Below are positions 9,173-17,776 of a DNA stretch of 64,000 nt, piece by piece. The position numbers and the translations under genes were made by a program. The notes under the pieces are model-generated. The model searched no databases. It was not told the DNA's origin and was given only the letters and a program-made list of their open reading frames with translations. Position 1 is the stretch's first letter; every line of letters starts with the position of its first letter. This DNA is from JAPKZH01 sp963715635 (GTDB taxonomy: Bacteria > Acidobacteriota > Aminicenantia > Aminicenantales > UBA4085): positions 1,922,001 through 1,986,000 of the forward strand of contig OY970261.1 of NCBI GenBank assembly GCA_963715635.1. The letters run 5' to 3'.

Positions 9173-9949
9173 CTATGCCTTGGCCTTGACGTATCCCTTG
9201 GGGATTTCATAGGCTCCGGCAGAAGCCGCTTTGCCCGTGATCTCCAGGAGCTCTTCCGTGCTCTTGACGTCCGCGCCCATGGCGCTGCCGCTCGACTCGC
9301 TGTAGACCATGACGCCCTTGATTTTCTCCATCTCTTTGAGAGATTCCTGCATCCCGGGCATGCCGGCCAGCATGGCATTGCTGATCTTGCGGTAAAGGTT
9401 GAAATCGACCCGGATGTCTTCCGTGGCCCAGATCTCCGATGTTATTTTTACCATGGGCATGTTGGCCTTGAGGATGTATTTTCGGCAGCTCCAATCCTTG
9501 ATCATCTTCGTCTCGTTTGTCTCGGTGACTTTTGTCTCGAATTTGATCAGAGACTTTAGTCCTTTGAGGAAGCCCAAGGCTTTTTGGGCGCCTTCCTTAT
9601 CCTGGTCCGTCTTGGCCTGCTTGTTCGCGGATTCCTCCATCGTCTTCTCCCATTCGCCAATCTGCATCTCGGTGTAGGTCATCTTGGTATGGTCGAGGGA
9701 GATGATGACGTTTTTGTCGAGCAGGATGATCGTGGATTTATCCTGGTCGTGGTCCAACCTGGCCCTGTCCTTGCCCAGCCAGGTGATAACGATCTCGTCC
9801 TTGGCCGGCTGCGTTTTACCCATGACTTTCGTCTCGTCCGTGTGCCTCTTCTGCTTCATGTAGATTTCGGCGTTGGCGGATTGCGGAAAAGCGGCCATTA
9901 AACAGAATGCGGAAAAAACCAGGACAGTCAGACATGCGATCTTTCTCAT
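9173..9949 (-). CDS. Exported protein of unknown function, DUF4412/LolA-like
   Basis: 258-residue protein with a clear signal peptide (KIACLTVLVFSAFCLMAAF...ANA). The mature part has the repeated short beta strands and the pattern IVITWLGKDRARLDHD / LDKNVIISLDHTKMTYTEM seen in small exported beta-rich proteins related to DUF4412 and lipoprotein-carrier folds. It may bind a hydrophobic ligand or act in envelope maintenance; nothing in the sequence fixes a role. A similar size and style of protein is encoded at 56375-57103. The ATG at 9949 is preferred over an in-frame GTG two codons earlier because AGGAGG is properly spaced for the ATG. Confidence 0.75.
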   Translation of the reverse strand: MRKIACLTVLVFSAFCLMAAFPQSANAEIYMKQKRHTDETKVMGKTQPAKDEIVITWLGKDRARLDHDQDKSTIILLDKNVIISLDHTKMTYTEMQIGEWEKTMEESANKQAKTDQDKEGAQKALGFLKGLKSLIKFETKVTETNETKMIKDWSCRKYILKANMPMVKITSEIWATEDIRVDFNLYRKISNAMLAGMPGMQESLKEMEKIKGVMVYSESSGSAMGADVKSTEELLEITGKAASAGAYEIPKGYVKAKA

Positions 9950-10028
9950 ATGCACTCCTCCTTTCCGATTCGGGAAGCCTCTATTTTATATGAATTTCCT
10001 TCCCACGGGAATACTTGATCCGAACTGC

Positions 10029-11771
10029 CTATGGCTTTTTATCGGCCAAGACCCATGTCTTGGTTCTTGGGTTCCAGATAAAACTTTTGTGCGCCCCGAG
10101 GCTGGCGATATTTGTATTCCAGAGGGGGTAGTTGGACGTGTCCTGAGGCTGGGGGTTCGAGGGCTCACTCGAGTCGAGTTTATCCCAATAGCCGCCCTTG
10201 TCTTCCATCGCCCCGCCCCAGTTCCAGGGCACCACCTGGATCGGCACCCACTCGCTGTCCTCTTCCTTATCCGCCTTCGGCTTGAACATCAGGAAGGTTT
10301 GAAATTTCATATCTCCGGAAACAGAAAGAACATCGCGGTTTTTTGAAATCGCCAGGGTATCTTCGAAATTCTTCCCTTCTATCGCCGGATAGCACGTGTC
10401 CAGACCCTCGCCCTCGAGTCTGACGAGCTCAGACGGGGCGGAGGTGGACGGGTCCGGACGAGTCTTGTAGACCAGGACCTCTTTGATCAACTGGACATAC
10501 TGAAATCTCCCCTGGTCGGCGCCTTGAGTTTCAGCGTTCATGGTAATGCCGTAATATTTGAGGCCATAATTGTCGCCGATGCGTGTCTTATCCTGATTGG
10601 TGACGCAGTTGTCCCCAAGCGTTCCCGGCGACCAGGCTGTCATCCTCGAACTTTTCTTGGCGTTCACGGTCAGCGTGCAATCCGGCTTTTTGATATTGAA
10701 GAAGCTCCGGGCAAAAACCTTATCCCCTTCAACCTTGGCCGAGCATTTCACTTCGAGCCGATCTCCTTTGTCCGCCCAGAAAAATTCCAGGTCGCGATTC
10801 TTCAGTTCGCTGCCCAGGGGAATGACCTTGCCCTTGTCCTTGTCAGCTTCGAATTTCTTGATCGTCTTTCCCGAAAGCGTCCACTCCGGATTCTCGATCT
10901 TGAGGTGGGTAGGATTGGGCTGGGCCCTCAGCCGGATCTTCTTCCCGGCAAGCTGGTCGTCGGGTTTCTTGGGGTCCGTAATATCCCTGAACTTATCCTT
11001 CTCCTTGGATTTTTCATCATACCAGCGGATCTCCAACATCGGAACACGGATTTCCCAGGAGATCGTCCCGCCCGTTTCACCGCCGATCGCCGCTTTAAGC
11101 GCATCGAAAAATGGCCTGATCTCATCGGAAATCAGGTTTCGGCTTCCTTTGAGCACATCTGTTTCCTGCGGATTGATCTTCCCTTCGATCGCGATCTCCT
11201 CGTTGACGTCTTCGTTCTCGTCGTATTTCTCTTCTTTCTCGTCATGGATCACGCCGCCGATATCCAGCAAAAATTTGCTCTTGCCTTGGATCGGGACATC
11301 CTTAAGCGTCACTTTTCCCGAGACTTTATAGGTGTTTTTCAGCAAATCTAGGTAGAGCGTGAACTTCCCGTCCGAAGGGCCCAGATTTTTATTGAGGCCG
11401 CCCTCATATTTCGGGCTCCCCATTTCGGCGACTCCTTTATCGCCTTTGATCCCCGCTGTTCCTAAAAGATTATATTTGTAGTCCGCCGAAGCCCGGTCTA
11501 GCTCATAGACGCGGACGCGCTCGTTAGAGCGGTTGATCTTGAAAACGACATCGACCTTCAGCGTTTCATAGCCTCTGACGTCGGTCATGTTGCCCCAGTT
11601 GACGGCGCCTTGACTGGCAAACGTGTGCTGCCTTTGGATTGTGATCGTGCCCGCCCGGATGCGGTCTTGGCCGGAGGCAAGGCCCGAGAAAAGCATGGCC
11701 AGCAGCCCCGCAGATGAAATAAGAACAACGAGACACTTCCCCCAAGAAATCCGATGTTCCGGGTTCGTCAT
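10029..11771 (-). CDS. Large exported protein of unknown function
   Basis: 580 residues, not recognised. Residues 1-34 look like a signal peptide (CLVVLISSAGLLAMLFSGLASGQ). The rest is hydrophilic and beta-rich, with long charged Lys/Asp/Glu loops such as DEKEEKYDENEDVNEE, a few Cys (two could pair around PDCTLTV and DNCVTN) and a C-terminus rich in Trp and Pro. No catalytic motif, metal site or repeat was found. It has its own strong promoter at 11809-11837 and GGAG before the ATG, so it is expressed as a single gene. Its size and composition suggest a surface or periplasmic structural or binding protein; that is only a guess from composition. Confidence 0.75.
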   Translation of the reverse strand: MTNPEHRISWGKCLVVLISSAGLLAMLFSGLASGQDRIRAGTITIQRQHTFASQGAVNWGNMTDVRGYETLKVDVVFKINRSNERVRVYELDRASADYKYNLLGTAGIKGDKGVAEMGSPKYEGGLNKNLGPSDGKFTLYLDLLKNTYKVSGKVTLKDVPIQGKSKFLLDIGGVIHDEKEEKYDENEDVNEEIAIEGKINPQETDVLKGSRNLISDEIRPFFDALKAAIGGETGGTISWEIRVPMLEIRWYDEKSKEKDKFRDITDPKKPDDQLAGKKIRLRAQPNPTHLKIENPEWTLSGKTIKKFEADKDKGKVIPLGSELKNRDLEFFWADKGDRLEVKCSAKVEGDKVFARSFFNIKKPDCTLTVNAKKSSRMTAWSPGTLGDNCVTNQDKTRIGDNYGLKYYGITMNAETQGADQGRFQYVQLIKEVLVYKTRPDPSTSAPSELVRLEGEGLDTCYPAIEGKNFEDTLAISKNRDVLSVSGDMKFQTFLMFKPKADKEEDSEWVPIQVVPWNWGGAMEDKGGYWDKLDSSEPSNPQPQDTSNYPLWNTNIASLGAHKSFIWNPRTKTWVLADKKP

Positions 11772-11808
11772 CGATATCTCCGTTCAGAAAATTGTCCGCC
11801 TGTTTAAA

Positions 11809-11837
11809 AATTTATCACTGGATATTGCGCTTGTCAA
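11809..11837 (-). promoter_or_regulatory. Sigma70-type promoter for the 10029-11771 gene
   Basis: On the minus strand TTGACA (11837-11832) is followed after 17 bases by TAAATT (11814-11809). The -35 is a perfect match. Transcription would start near 11802 and give a leader of about 30 bases ending in GGAG before the ATG at 11771. Confidence 0.65.
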
Positions 11838-12043
11838 TCAGACGGATTATCCCAAATTTACCGATAGAAGCACCTCAACGACCAAAACCTCATAAGGAGC
11901 ATCCTCCCATGAATTCATCGCCAAATGCTCCATGGAAAGGAGGCAGAGAGCGAAGCGATCGTTGAAGGGAAACCCGGAATAAGGGTTTCTCTCCAAGAGT
12001 ATCCGACAGGACCCGTCGGGTGATTCCATCGGCAAATTTGGAA

Positions 12044-13588
12044 TTATTGGATCTTCTTGGCGGTCAGCTCGAAATCCTGCTGCCACAAGACCAGGCCGTC
12101 AACCTTTCCCTGCTTATCCTTTCGGAACTGGATGCGGATAAAGGGGTCGATGGAGAAAAAGAGCGTCTCTCCTTCCACGTAGAATTTTGTCGGGGCCTGG
12201 CCCGTCGGCTGGATGATCAGATTATAATCGTCTTGGGTCACCCGGAGAATATAATTCGGGTTGACCTGATACTTGCCGATATATTGTTGATAGATGGACG
12301 GATCCAGCCGATAAAGAGCCTTTTCCGCGGGCTTGAAGTGGGGCCATTCGTAGGCGGCTGATAGCGCACGGAGCATCTCCTCGATCAAGATCGCCCCGTT
12401 TTCGCTGTTCGTCATGATCACCGCGCCCTGTCCCCTGGCCGGATACAGGACCGCAAAGCAGGAAAATCCGTCCGTTTTGCCCCGGATGCTAAAATTGATT
12501 TCATCCCCCCTGCCGTCGCCGGAAAAGCCGAACGCATAATTTTCCACTTGGGGGGTGAGTAGGCTCCGGGCCGCGGCCGGAGAAAGAACTTTCGACGATC
12601 TCTCCATGCCCGCCCGCAGGAGTTCAATGACAAAGACCGCAAAATCGGAGGGCGTTGTCCAGAGTCCTTTGGCAGCCGCCATCGGGTAATTATGCCAGCC
12701 GCCTTCAACGGGCTTGCCGTCCCGCAGATGGCCGAGGGCCGCCCTCTCGGGCGCTGCCGAGGGCTGCAGGACGTTGTAGGTGCTGTTTTTCATGCCGAGG
12801 GGGCCGAAAAAGAATTCTTGCGCAATGTCTGAAAATGGCTTGTTTTCAACATCCGAGAGCAGCTGTTCGAGGACGACATAGTTTGACTCGGAGTAGCGCG
12901 CCCGCGAACCCGCTGGAGATTCGCCCCAAACGAGGACATTCTTGGCCGGTTTTTCTCCGCTGAGGACCTGCTTAAGGCCGGGCAGCGCCTCTTTCTGTGA
13001 ATAGCCATCAAAAACCTGGGCAGCCAGGCCGGCGCTGTGTGTCAGAAGCTGGCGCAGAGTGATGAAATTTTTGGCCGGATGCGATGGGATTGGGAGCTTC
13101 CAGGAGCGAAGCCATTGATTGATATCGCCCTCAAGGTCGAGCCTCCCTTTTTCTACGAGAAGGAGAGTGACCGCTGCCGCCACGGCCTGGCTGAAGGCGC
13201 CACTCTGGAAAAGCGTGTCCGGCGTAACGAGTTGGTGGGTTTGAACATCAGCCACTCCATACGCCCTGGCCCATTCAATCGCATAGTTATAAATCACAGC
13301 CAGACTGACGCCGGGGACTTGATAAAACTGCATACGGTCTTCCAGGCGCAGTTTCTCAGGCTTAAGACCCTTGATATAAACGGCCCGGAGCAGGCCATTC
13401 TCCGTGGATTTTATCCTTGCCCGGGTCAGGGATTTTTGTGTTTCGCAGCCGGCGCAGAGGAGGAAAACAAGGACGATAATTCCCGCGATTTTTCCAAAGG
13501 CGGAGGTCCTATTGACATCGCCCAGCGAAAGCAGGAAATCCAAGGCCCGAATGCTGTCCCACACGTGCCTGATTTTTTTCGTTTTCAT
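12044..13588 (-). CDS. Beta-lactamase-fold (serine hydrolase) protein lacking the catalytic Ser and Lys
   Basis: 514-residue protein of the class C beta-lactamase / penicillin-binding-protein-like family. The fold is clear: VPGVSLAVIYN, then PDTLFQSGAFSQAVAA, LLVEKGRLDLEGDIN, LRQLLTHSAGL, RYSESNYVVLEQ and a C-terminal MTNSENG. In active members the segment reads like FQ-x-GSISKPVAA, with SxxK as nucleophile and base. Here it reads GAFSQ, so both Ser and Lys are gone (codons GCC and CAG read directly). Tyr of YxN remains, while the HxG/KTG position reads GKTDG. A hydrophobic segment with Cys (FLLCAGC) near residue 45 suggests membrane or lipid anchoring. ATG at 13588 follows GAGGAAGGG. It is last in a likely three-gene run with the amidohydrolase and alpha/beta hydrolase. 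Confidence 0.85.
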   Translation of the reverse strand: MKTKKIRHVWDSIRALDFLLSLGDVNRTSAFGKIAGIIVLVFLLCAGCETQKSLTRARIKSTENGLLRAVYIKGLKPEKLRLEDRMQFYQVPGVSLAVIYNYAIEWARAYGVADVQTHQLVTPDTLFQSGAFSQAVAAAVTLLLVEKGRLDLEGDINQWLRSWKLPIPSHPAKNFITLRQLLTHSAGLAAQVFDGYSQKEALPGLKQVLSGEKPAKNVLVWGESPAGSRARYSESNYVVLEQLLSDVENKPFSDIAQEFFFGPLGMKNSTYNVLQPSAAPERAALGHLRDGKPVEGGWHNYPMAAAKGLWTTPSDFAVFVIELLRAGMERSSKVLSPAAARSLLTPQVENYAFGFSGDGRGDEINFSIRGKTDGFSCFAVLYPARGQGAVIMTNSENGAILIEEMLRALSAAYEWPHFKPAEKALYRLDPSIYQQYIGKYQVNPNYILRVTQDDYNLIIQPTGQAPTKFYVEGETLFFSIDPFIRIQFRKDKQGKVDGLVLWQQDFELTAKKIQ

Positions 13589-13648
13589 GTCCCTTCCTCT
13601 GCTCAAGATGATAGGGCCGAAAATCGTTCAAGTCCTTCTCCGAACATG

Positions 13649-15490
13649 TTATTTCAGGCGGAGATTATCGATCGTCAGGGAAAACTTAGCCGGGTCGTTG
13701 GATGCGCCGATAAAAATTCCCATGATGTCGAAGCCCTGGACGCCGAACTCCTCGAAAGAGAATGTATATTCTTTCCATTCCGGCCCGACTGCAAACATCT
13801 TCATGGCCGGCACAAACCCCATGCTCTGGGAAAAGATCATAACGGCGAACGTCTTTCCCTCGCCTTTCGCCCAAAAACTGACCGCTTTTTTAAAAGAAAG
13901 GTTGGTGGGCGCCATGGTTGTCTTTCCCGGAGAAAACAGGGCGCCAGCCCATAAGATGGCCCCTCCCGGGATCGTCTCTCCGGTGATCTGCAGGGCTCCC
14001 CTGCTTCCTTCAGCCCCGCCCTTCACCAATTGGTACTGGGCTTTGGACTTGCCTCCGCCAAAGACGTCTGTCGAGATCATCCAGCCTGCACCGAAATTGG
14101 AAGTGATCTTCTCTCCCTCGAAGTCGCTAATCAAGCCCGATTCTAAATATTCTGGAGGCGGAGCTTTTTTCATCTGTTCGACCTGCGCTTGGACGCCGGC
14201 GACGTCGGCCCGATAAGCCTTCCTGTCCACTCGAATCCCTTCTTTCCAGATTGTGTCGATTTTGCGGGTGGCCGTGATATCGGCGGCGGGATCGCCATTG
14301 ACAAGCAGAAGGTCGGCCACAAAGCCTTGGCGGATACGCCCCCGGCTATGGATCCGGAATTTATCTGCCGGAATGGACGTTGCTGCCCTGAGCGCTTCAA
14401 TGGGAGCCAGGCCGGCGTTGACCAGGAGCGCAAGCTCCCGATGCAAGCTCGCGCCGAAAATCATGCCCGGGTTGGGCGCGTCTGTCCCCGCCAAAATGGG
14501 GACATGGGCTGCTTCAAGCTGACGGAGCGCTTTTTCCGCGGCGGCGTAGTTGGCTTCGCCTGTTTTAAAAGAAAAACTGCCATTGAGATTTTGAACATCG
14601 CCGGGCTTTAGATAGGGAGAAAGGTCGGCATCCTGAGCCAGGGCGCCGGCATCATAGATTCCGGCCATCGTCCTGAGAGCGCTGAACGTCGGAATCACGA
14701 AGGCCTTCCAGCGCGCCGCCAGCTCTCCGAAAACCGGGTCATGGGCATTATCGAAAAAGAGGTGGGCCAGCCCATCCACTCCCTCATTTATAGCGTCCTC
14801 GCAGTTCTTGAGCGTGGCGGCATGGATGACGGCTATTTTGCCTTTTTTATGAGCGGCCTCGATGAGTGCGGCGACGATATCGTTGTTGAGCGTCGGCCGG
14901 GAAAGGCCGTAAACGGACCAATCGTCCTGGATAATTTTGATGAAATCCGAGCCATCCGCGACTCGCGCATCCACAAATTCCTTGGCCTGAGCGGGATTGG
15001 TCAGGGTCGTTATGCGTATCCCAAACTGGGTGCCATGGCCGCCGGGCGCCGTGGCCAGAGTTCCGGGAGAAACGAGATACGCCATGTCCCTCGCTTTTCC
15101 TTCGGCCTGCATTTTCTTGATGTCTTTCATGGTTTTGACGTCCATGAACATGTTGACGACCGTGGTGATGCCGAAGACAAGGGCTTGTTTCAGGTTATCC
15201 GGAGTCCAGACATGAACATGGGCATCCGTAAGACCGGGCAGAAGCGTCTGTCCGGTGCCATCGATAACCTCGGCGCCGGAAGGGCTGGCGACGTCCGTTC
15301 CGCAGGCGGCGATCTTGCCAGCACTGATCACGACTGTCCCGGCGGGTATGAACTTCTCCCCATCAAAAATGCGGACGTTTTTTATGGCCGTGACATTCGA
15401 ATTCTTCTGGGCGCTTAAAGCAAAAATAAAAAAGAGAAGCAAAATCAGAACAGAAAAGGACAGTGAGCGAATGCTTTTGTGCGAAATCAT
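13649..15490 (-). CDS. Exported amidohydrolase with C-terminal CIA30-like domain
   Basis: 613 residues. After a signal peptide (SLSFSVLILLLFFIFALSA) comes an imidazolonepropionase-type amidohydrolase with complete metal ligands: DAHVHVW, a Lys in DFIKII that is probably carboxylated, His in AVIHAAT and GLAHLFF, and Asp in AGTDAPNPG. About 155 residues are added at the C-terminus; starting ISDFEGEKITSNFGAGW and ending FSLTIDNLRLK, they look like a CIA30/galactose-binding-like beta sandwich. Family members hydrolyse cyclic amides or dipeptides. The substrate here is unknown, and the added domain may bind sugar or protein. It starts 20 bases after the end of the alpha/beta hydrolase frame, so the two are probably one transcript. 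Confidence 0.88.
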   Translation of the reverse strand: MISHKSIRSLSFSVLILLLFFIFALSAQKNSNVTAIKNVRIFDGEKFIPAGTVVISAGKIAACGTDVASPSGAEVIDGTGQTLLPGLTDAHVHVWTPDNLKQALVFGITTVVNMFMDVKTMKDIKKMQAEGKARDMAYLVSPGTLATAPGGHGTQFGIRITTLTNPAQAKEFVDARVADGSDFIKIIQDDWSVYGLSRPTLNNDIVAALIEAAHKKGKIAVIHAATLKNCEDAINEGVDGLAHLFFDNAHDPVFGELAARWKAFVIPTFSALRTMAGIYDAGALAQDADLSPYLKPGDVQNLNGSFSFKTGEANYAAAEKALRQLEAAHVPILAGTDAPNPGMIFGASLHRELALLVNAGLAPIEALRAATSIPADKFRIHSRGRIRQGFVADLLLVNGDPAADITATRKIDTIWKEGIRVDRKAYRADVAGVQAQVEQMKKAPPPEYLESGLISDFEGEKITSNFGAGWMISTDVFGGGKSKAQYQLVKGGAEGSRGALQITGETIPGGAILWAGALFSPGKTTMAPTNLSFKKAVSFWAKGEGKTFAVMIFSQSMGFVPAMKMFAVGPEWKEYTFSFEEFGVQGFDIMGIFIGASNDPAKFSLTIDNLRLK

Positions 15491-15510
15491 GGCATCGGTC
15501 TCCTTCCCCC

Positions 15511-15669
15511 CTAATTTTTCTTTATCCAGGCGGCGATGTCGATGACGACGTACTCCGCCACGCTGCCGTGAACAAGTGTATATTCATTGGGCGTCGGCAA
15601 CCCCTGCCCTTCGGAAAAGAGATGGTTGAGCTTGGGGTAGAGCTTGAATTCCACATTATCTTTAGAGGC
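15511..15669 (-). CDS. 3' part of the frameshifted alpha/beta hydrolase
   Basis: The last 52 residues of the upstream hydrolase in another frame. It begins ASKDNVEFKLYP and has LNHLF, where the His sits at the expected place for the catalytic His of an alpha/beta hydrolase, and ends DIAAWIKKN, a normal family ending. As sequenced, the main frame stops at 15662 before this His. One extra base between 15667 and 15676 explains the break. Confidence 0.78.
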   Translation of the reverse strand, partial: ASKDNVEFKLYPKLNHLFSEGQGLPTPNEYTLVHGSVAEYVVIDIAAWIKKN

Positions 15670-16867
15670 TGAGGGCTTTCTTCCAATTCTCAAAATCCTC
15701 GGTCGTCACATTGTAATCCCGGCTCCCTTGCAGGACGAGGATCGGCCGGACGATTTTCCGGGCGATTTCGGGCGGATGGTATCCGCGAAGGTCGAGCCAG
15801 TATTTGGCGGGGGCATTGAGAACCCTCGCTTCCGAAGCGGCATCCGCCTCCTTGAGCGCTTTGATTCTGTCGACTTGCGCCTTCGTCTCATCGATCTGCT
15901 TTTTGTCCTCTTCGGAGAGGGCGCCGTCGAGGCTTAAGATGTAGCTGATTTGCTTCAGATAGGCATCCTCCAGGGGCCGGGTCAAGCCGGCCATGATGAT
16001 GAACCCGGCGATGTCCAGGTCCTTTCCGGCCTCGGCGATCCGAGGGATGAGCATGCCTCCCAGGCTGTGGCCGAGGACAAAGATCCGCTTTTTGTCGATC
16101 CTGTCGGTTTTCTGGAGAAGGCGGACGGCGTCCAGGGCATCGTCGATCGTCTCTTCCTTAACCGTGAACGAAGCGCCGACGGCTTTATCCGCTACGATCC
16201 TGGTCCCATAAACCCGGGTCCGTTTTTCATAGCGGAGGACAGCGATATTCTGCGAAGCCAGCCCCCAGGCCATATCTTGAAAAGGCTTGTTGGGACCGAG
16301 TGTCTCATTCCGGTCGTTGGGACCCGAGCCGTGGACGAGGACCAGCGCCGGAAACGGGCCGTCCCCTTTTGGAACGGTGAGCGTTCCCGGGAGCTGCCAC
16401 TCGCCGCTGCCGACGATGACGTCCTGTTCCTCGAAGAAATCCGAGTTGGCATATTTCGGAGGTTCGTATTTGGCCGGCGGAAGGGAAGGCACAAAATTAA
16501 AACCGGCGATTTTTTTATTCTTGTCAAAAACGACCCGGGCATCCAGAGTGACTTTTTCGAATTCGCAGGTCACGACCGCGATAGAATAAGGCGCCAGCTC
16601 TTCGCGCCGTGCGGCCGTCTGCTTTTTGAAAGCGCCAAGCCTGTCCGGGACCTGCTTCCAGAACTCCGCCAATTTATCGGGGCCCGAGAGCTTCATCATC
16701 GTCTCGTCGAAATCCCGGACCGCGGCCTGAAAATCATTCTTGCTCAGGGACTCCAACAACTGCCTGGCTTTCACGATGAGTTCGTCTTCAGAGGGAGGGT
16801 TTTGCCCCGCCGCCGCGGGAAAGCGCAAAAGAAATATTAGCAATAAAAGCGTTGCCGTCTTTCTCAT
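15662..16867 (-). CDS. Exported alpha/beta hydrolase with N-terminal DUF3887-like domain, frameshifted near its end
   Basis: Secreted serine hydrolase. A signal peptide (TATLLLLIFLLRFPAAAG) is followed by a small domain of about 110 residues resembling DUF3887 (FQAAVRDFDETMMKLSGPDKL) and then an alpha/beta hydrolase with oxyanion segment LVHGSGPNDRNE, nucleophile GHSLGG and acid LQGSRDYN. The catalytic His lies after the frame break, in 15511-15669. ATG at 16867 is chosen over a longer in-frame start at 16918, because the promoter at 16899-16928 would place that start upstream of transcription, and GGAGAA precedes 16867. It heads a run with the amidohydrolase and the beta-lactamase-fold gene. 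Confidence 0.85.
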   Translation of the reverse strand: MRKTATLLLLIFLLRFPAAAGQNPPSEDELIVKARQLLESLSKNDFQAAVRDFDETMMKLSGPDKLAEFWKQVPDRLGAFKKQTAARREELAPYSIAVVTCEFEKVTLDARVVFDKNKKIAGFNFVPSLPPAKYEPPKYANSDFFEEQDVIVGSGEWQLPGTLTVPKGDGPFPALVLVHGSGPNDRNETLGPNKPFQDMAWGLASQNIAVLRYEKRTRVYGTRIVADKAVGASFTVKEETIDDALDAVRLLQKTDRIDKKRIFVLGHSLGGMLIPRIAEAGKDLDIAGFIIMAGLTRPLEDAYLKQISYILSLDGALSEEDKKQIDETKAQVDRIKALKEADAASEARVLNAPAKYWLDLRGYHPPEIARKIVRPILVLQGSRDYNVTTEDFENWKKALSL

Positions 16868-16898
16868 AAGGACATTCTCCTTGATAGGATTGCCCCTT

Positions 16899-16928
16899 AT
16901 TGTAATTCCAAAGCTCATTGCGATTCAA
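16899..16928 (-). promoter_or_regulatory. Promoter of the alpha/beta hydrolase run
   Basis: Minus-strand TTGAAT (16928-16923), 18-base spacer, TACAAT (16904-16899). Transcription would begin near 16892, about 25 bases before the ATG at 16867, which rules out the in-frame start at 16918. Confidence 0.55.
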
Positions 16929-17092
16929 ATTTGAATAATCCCTTTATCCGGGAGATCGACAGCTATATATCCGCCTTTTACCGAGAGCACCGGGCAAAAA
17001 TCCCACCGGAGGGTCATCATGCTGCTCTGGACAGGGATCGGGCTTTTGATCATGGCCAAACACCAGATCAAATCTTAACGGGAGCGAAAGTT

Positions 17093-17776
17093 CTAGGATT
17101 CTTTCAGGCGCAGAAAGTGAAAGAGCATGACCAGGTTGATTCCCGAGAACACGGCCAACAGCACATAAAAGCCGAGGTCCATTCTGTTGAAGACGCTCAG
17201 GACGAACATCAGGAAGATGAGCCAGGACCGATTCTCCGCCGCATTCCCTTTGCTCTGGTCTCTTCGATAACTTTTAATCAAATAATAAAGGCTAATCTGG
17301 AGGAAATAGAGGCCGACCGCGCCGAGGCCGAGGATGAGGAGGTCAAGCCTGCCGGCATAAAAAAAATAGCCAAAGGTGTATCCCATCATCAAAAAAAATT
17401 CGGTGACGCGGTCCAGGACCAGGTCCAGATACGCGCCGTATTCGCTCTTTTGATCCCTGGCCCGGGCCAGCATGCCGTCGGCGCAATCGACGATCACGGA
17501 CGCCTGGGCCAGAATGCCTCCCAGGGCAAAAAAGAGGGGCCGACTCTTGAGAAAGCAGGCGGCGCCGGCCAGGCCGACGACAAAAGACGTCAACGTCAGT
17601 TGATTGGGCGTAACCCCGGTTTTAAAAACGGCCCGGACGATGAGCGAAGCCAGCGGCCTGTTGAGATATTTATTCAGCTTAAGGAATTGCAGGGAATAAT
17701 CATCGTCCCTTTTGCGGGCCGATTTTTCGTAATCAAATTCAGCCGCAGAGCTTTGGGAAGATTTCTCGTCTGGCAT
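17093..17776 (-). CDS. CDP-alcohol phosphatidyltransferase family membrane enzyme
   Basis: 227-residue membrane enzyme with the complete family signature, DCADGMLARARDQ followed by YGAYLDLVLDR (D-x2-DG-x2-AR-x8-G-x3-D-x3-D), so it should transfer a phosphoalcohol from a CDP-alcohol to a second alcohol. Several hydrophobic helices follow. Its start overlaps the end of the upstream nucleotidyltransferase gene by 38 bases, so the two are translationally coupled and probably sequential: the first makes an NDP-activated alcohol and this one uses it. The order matches the two halves of archaeal and thermophile bifunctional IPCT/DIPP synthases, suggesting an inositol or similar polar head group. The alcohols themselves cannot be read from sequence. 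Confidence 0.88.
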   Translation of the reverse strand: MPDEKSSQSSAAEFDYEKSARKRDDDYSLQFLKLNKYLNRPLASLIVRAVFKTGVTPNQLTLTSFVVGLAGAACFLKSRPLFFALGGILAQASVIVDCADGMLARARDQKSEYGAYLDLVLDRVTEFFLMMGYTFGYFFYAGRLDLLILGLGAVGLYFLQISLYYLIKSYRRDQSKGNAAENRSWLIFLMFVLSVFNRMDLGFYVLLAVFSGINLVMLFHFLRLKES

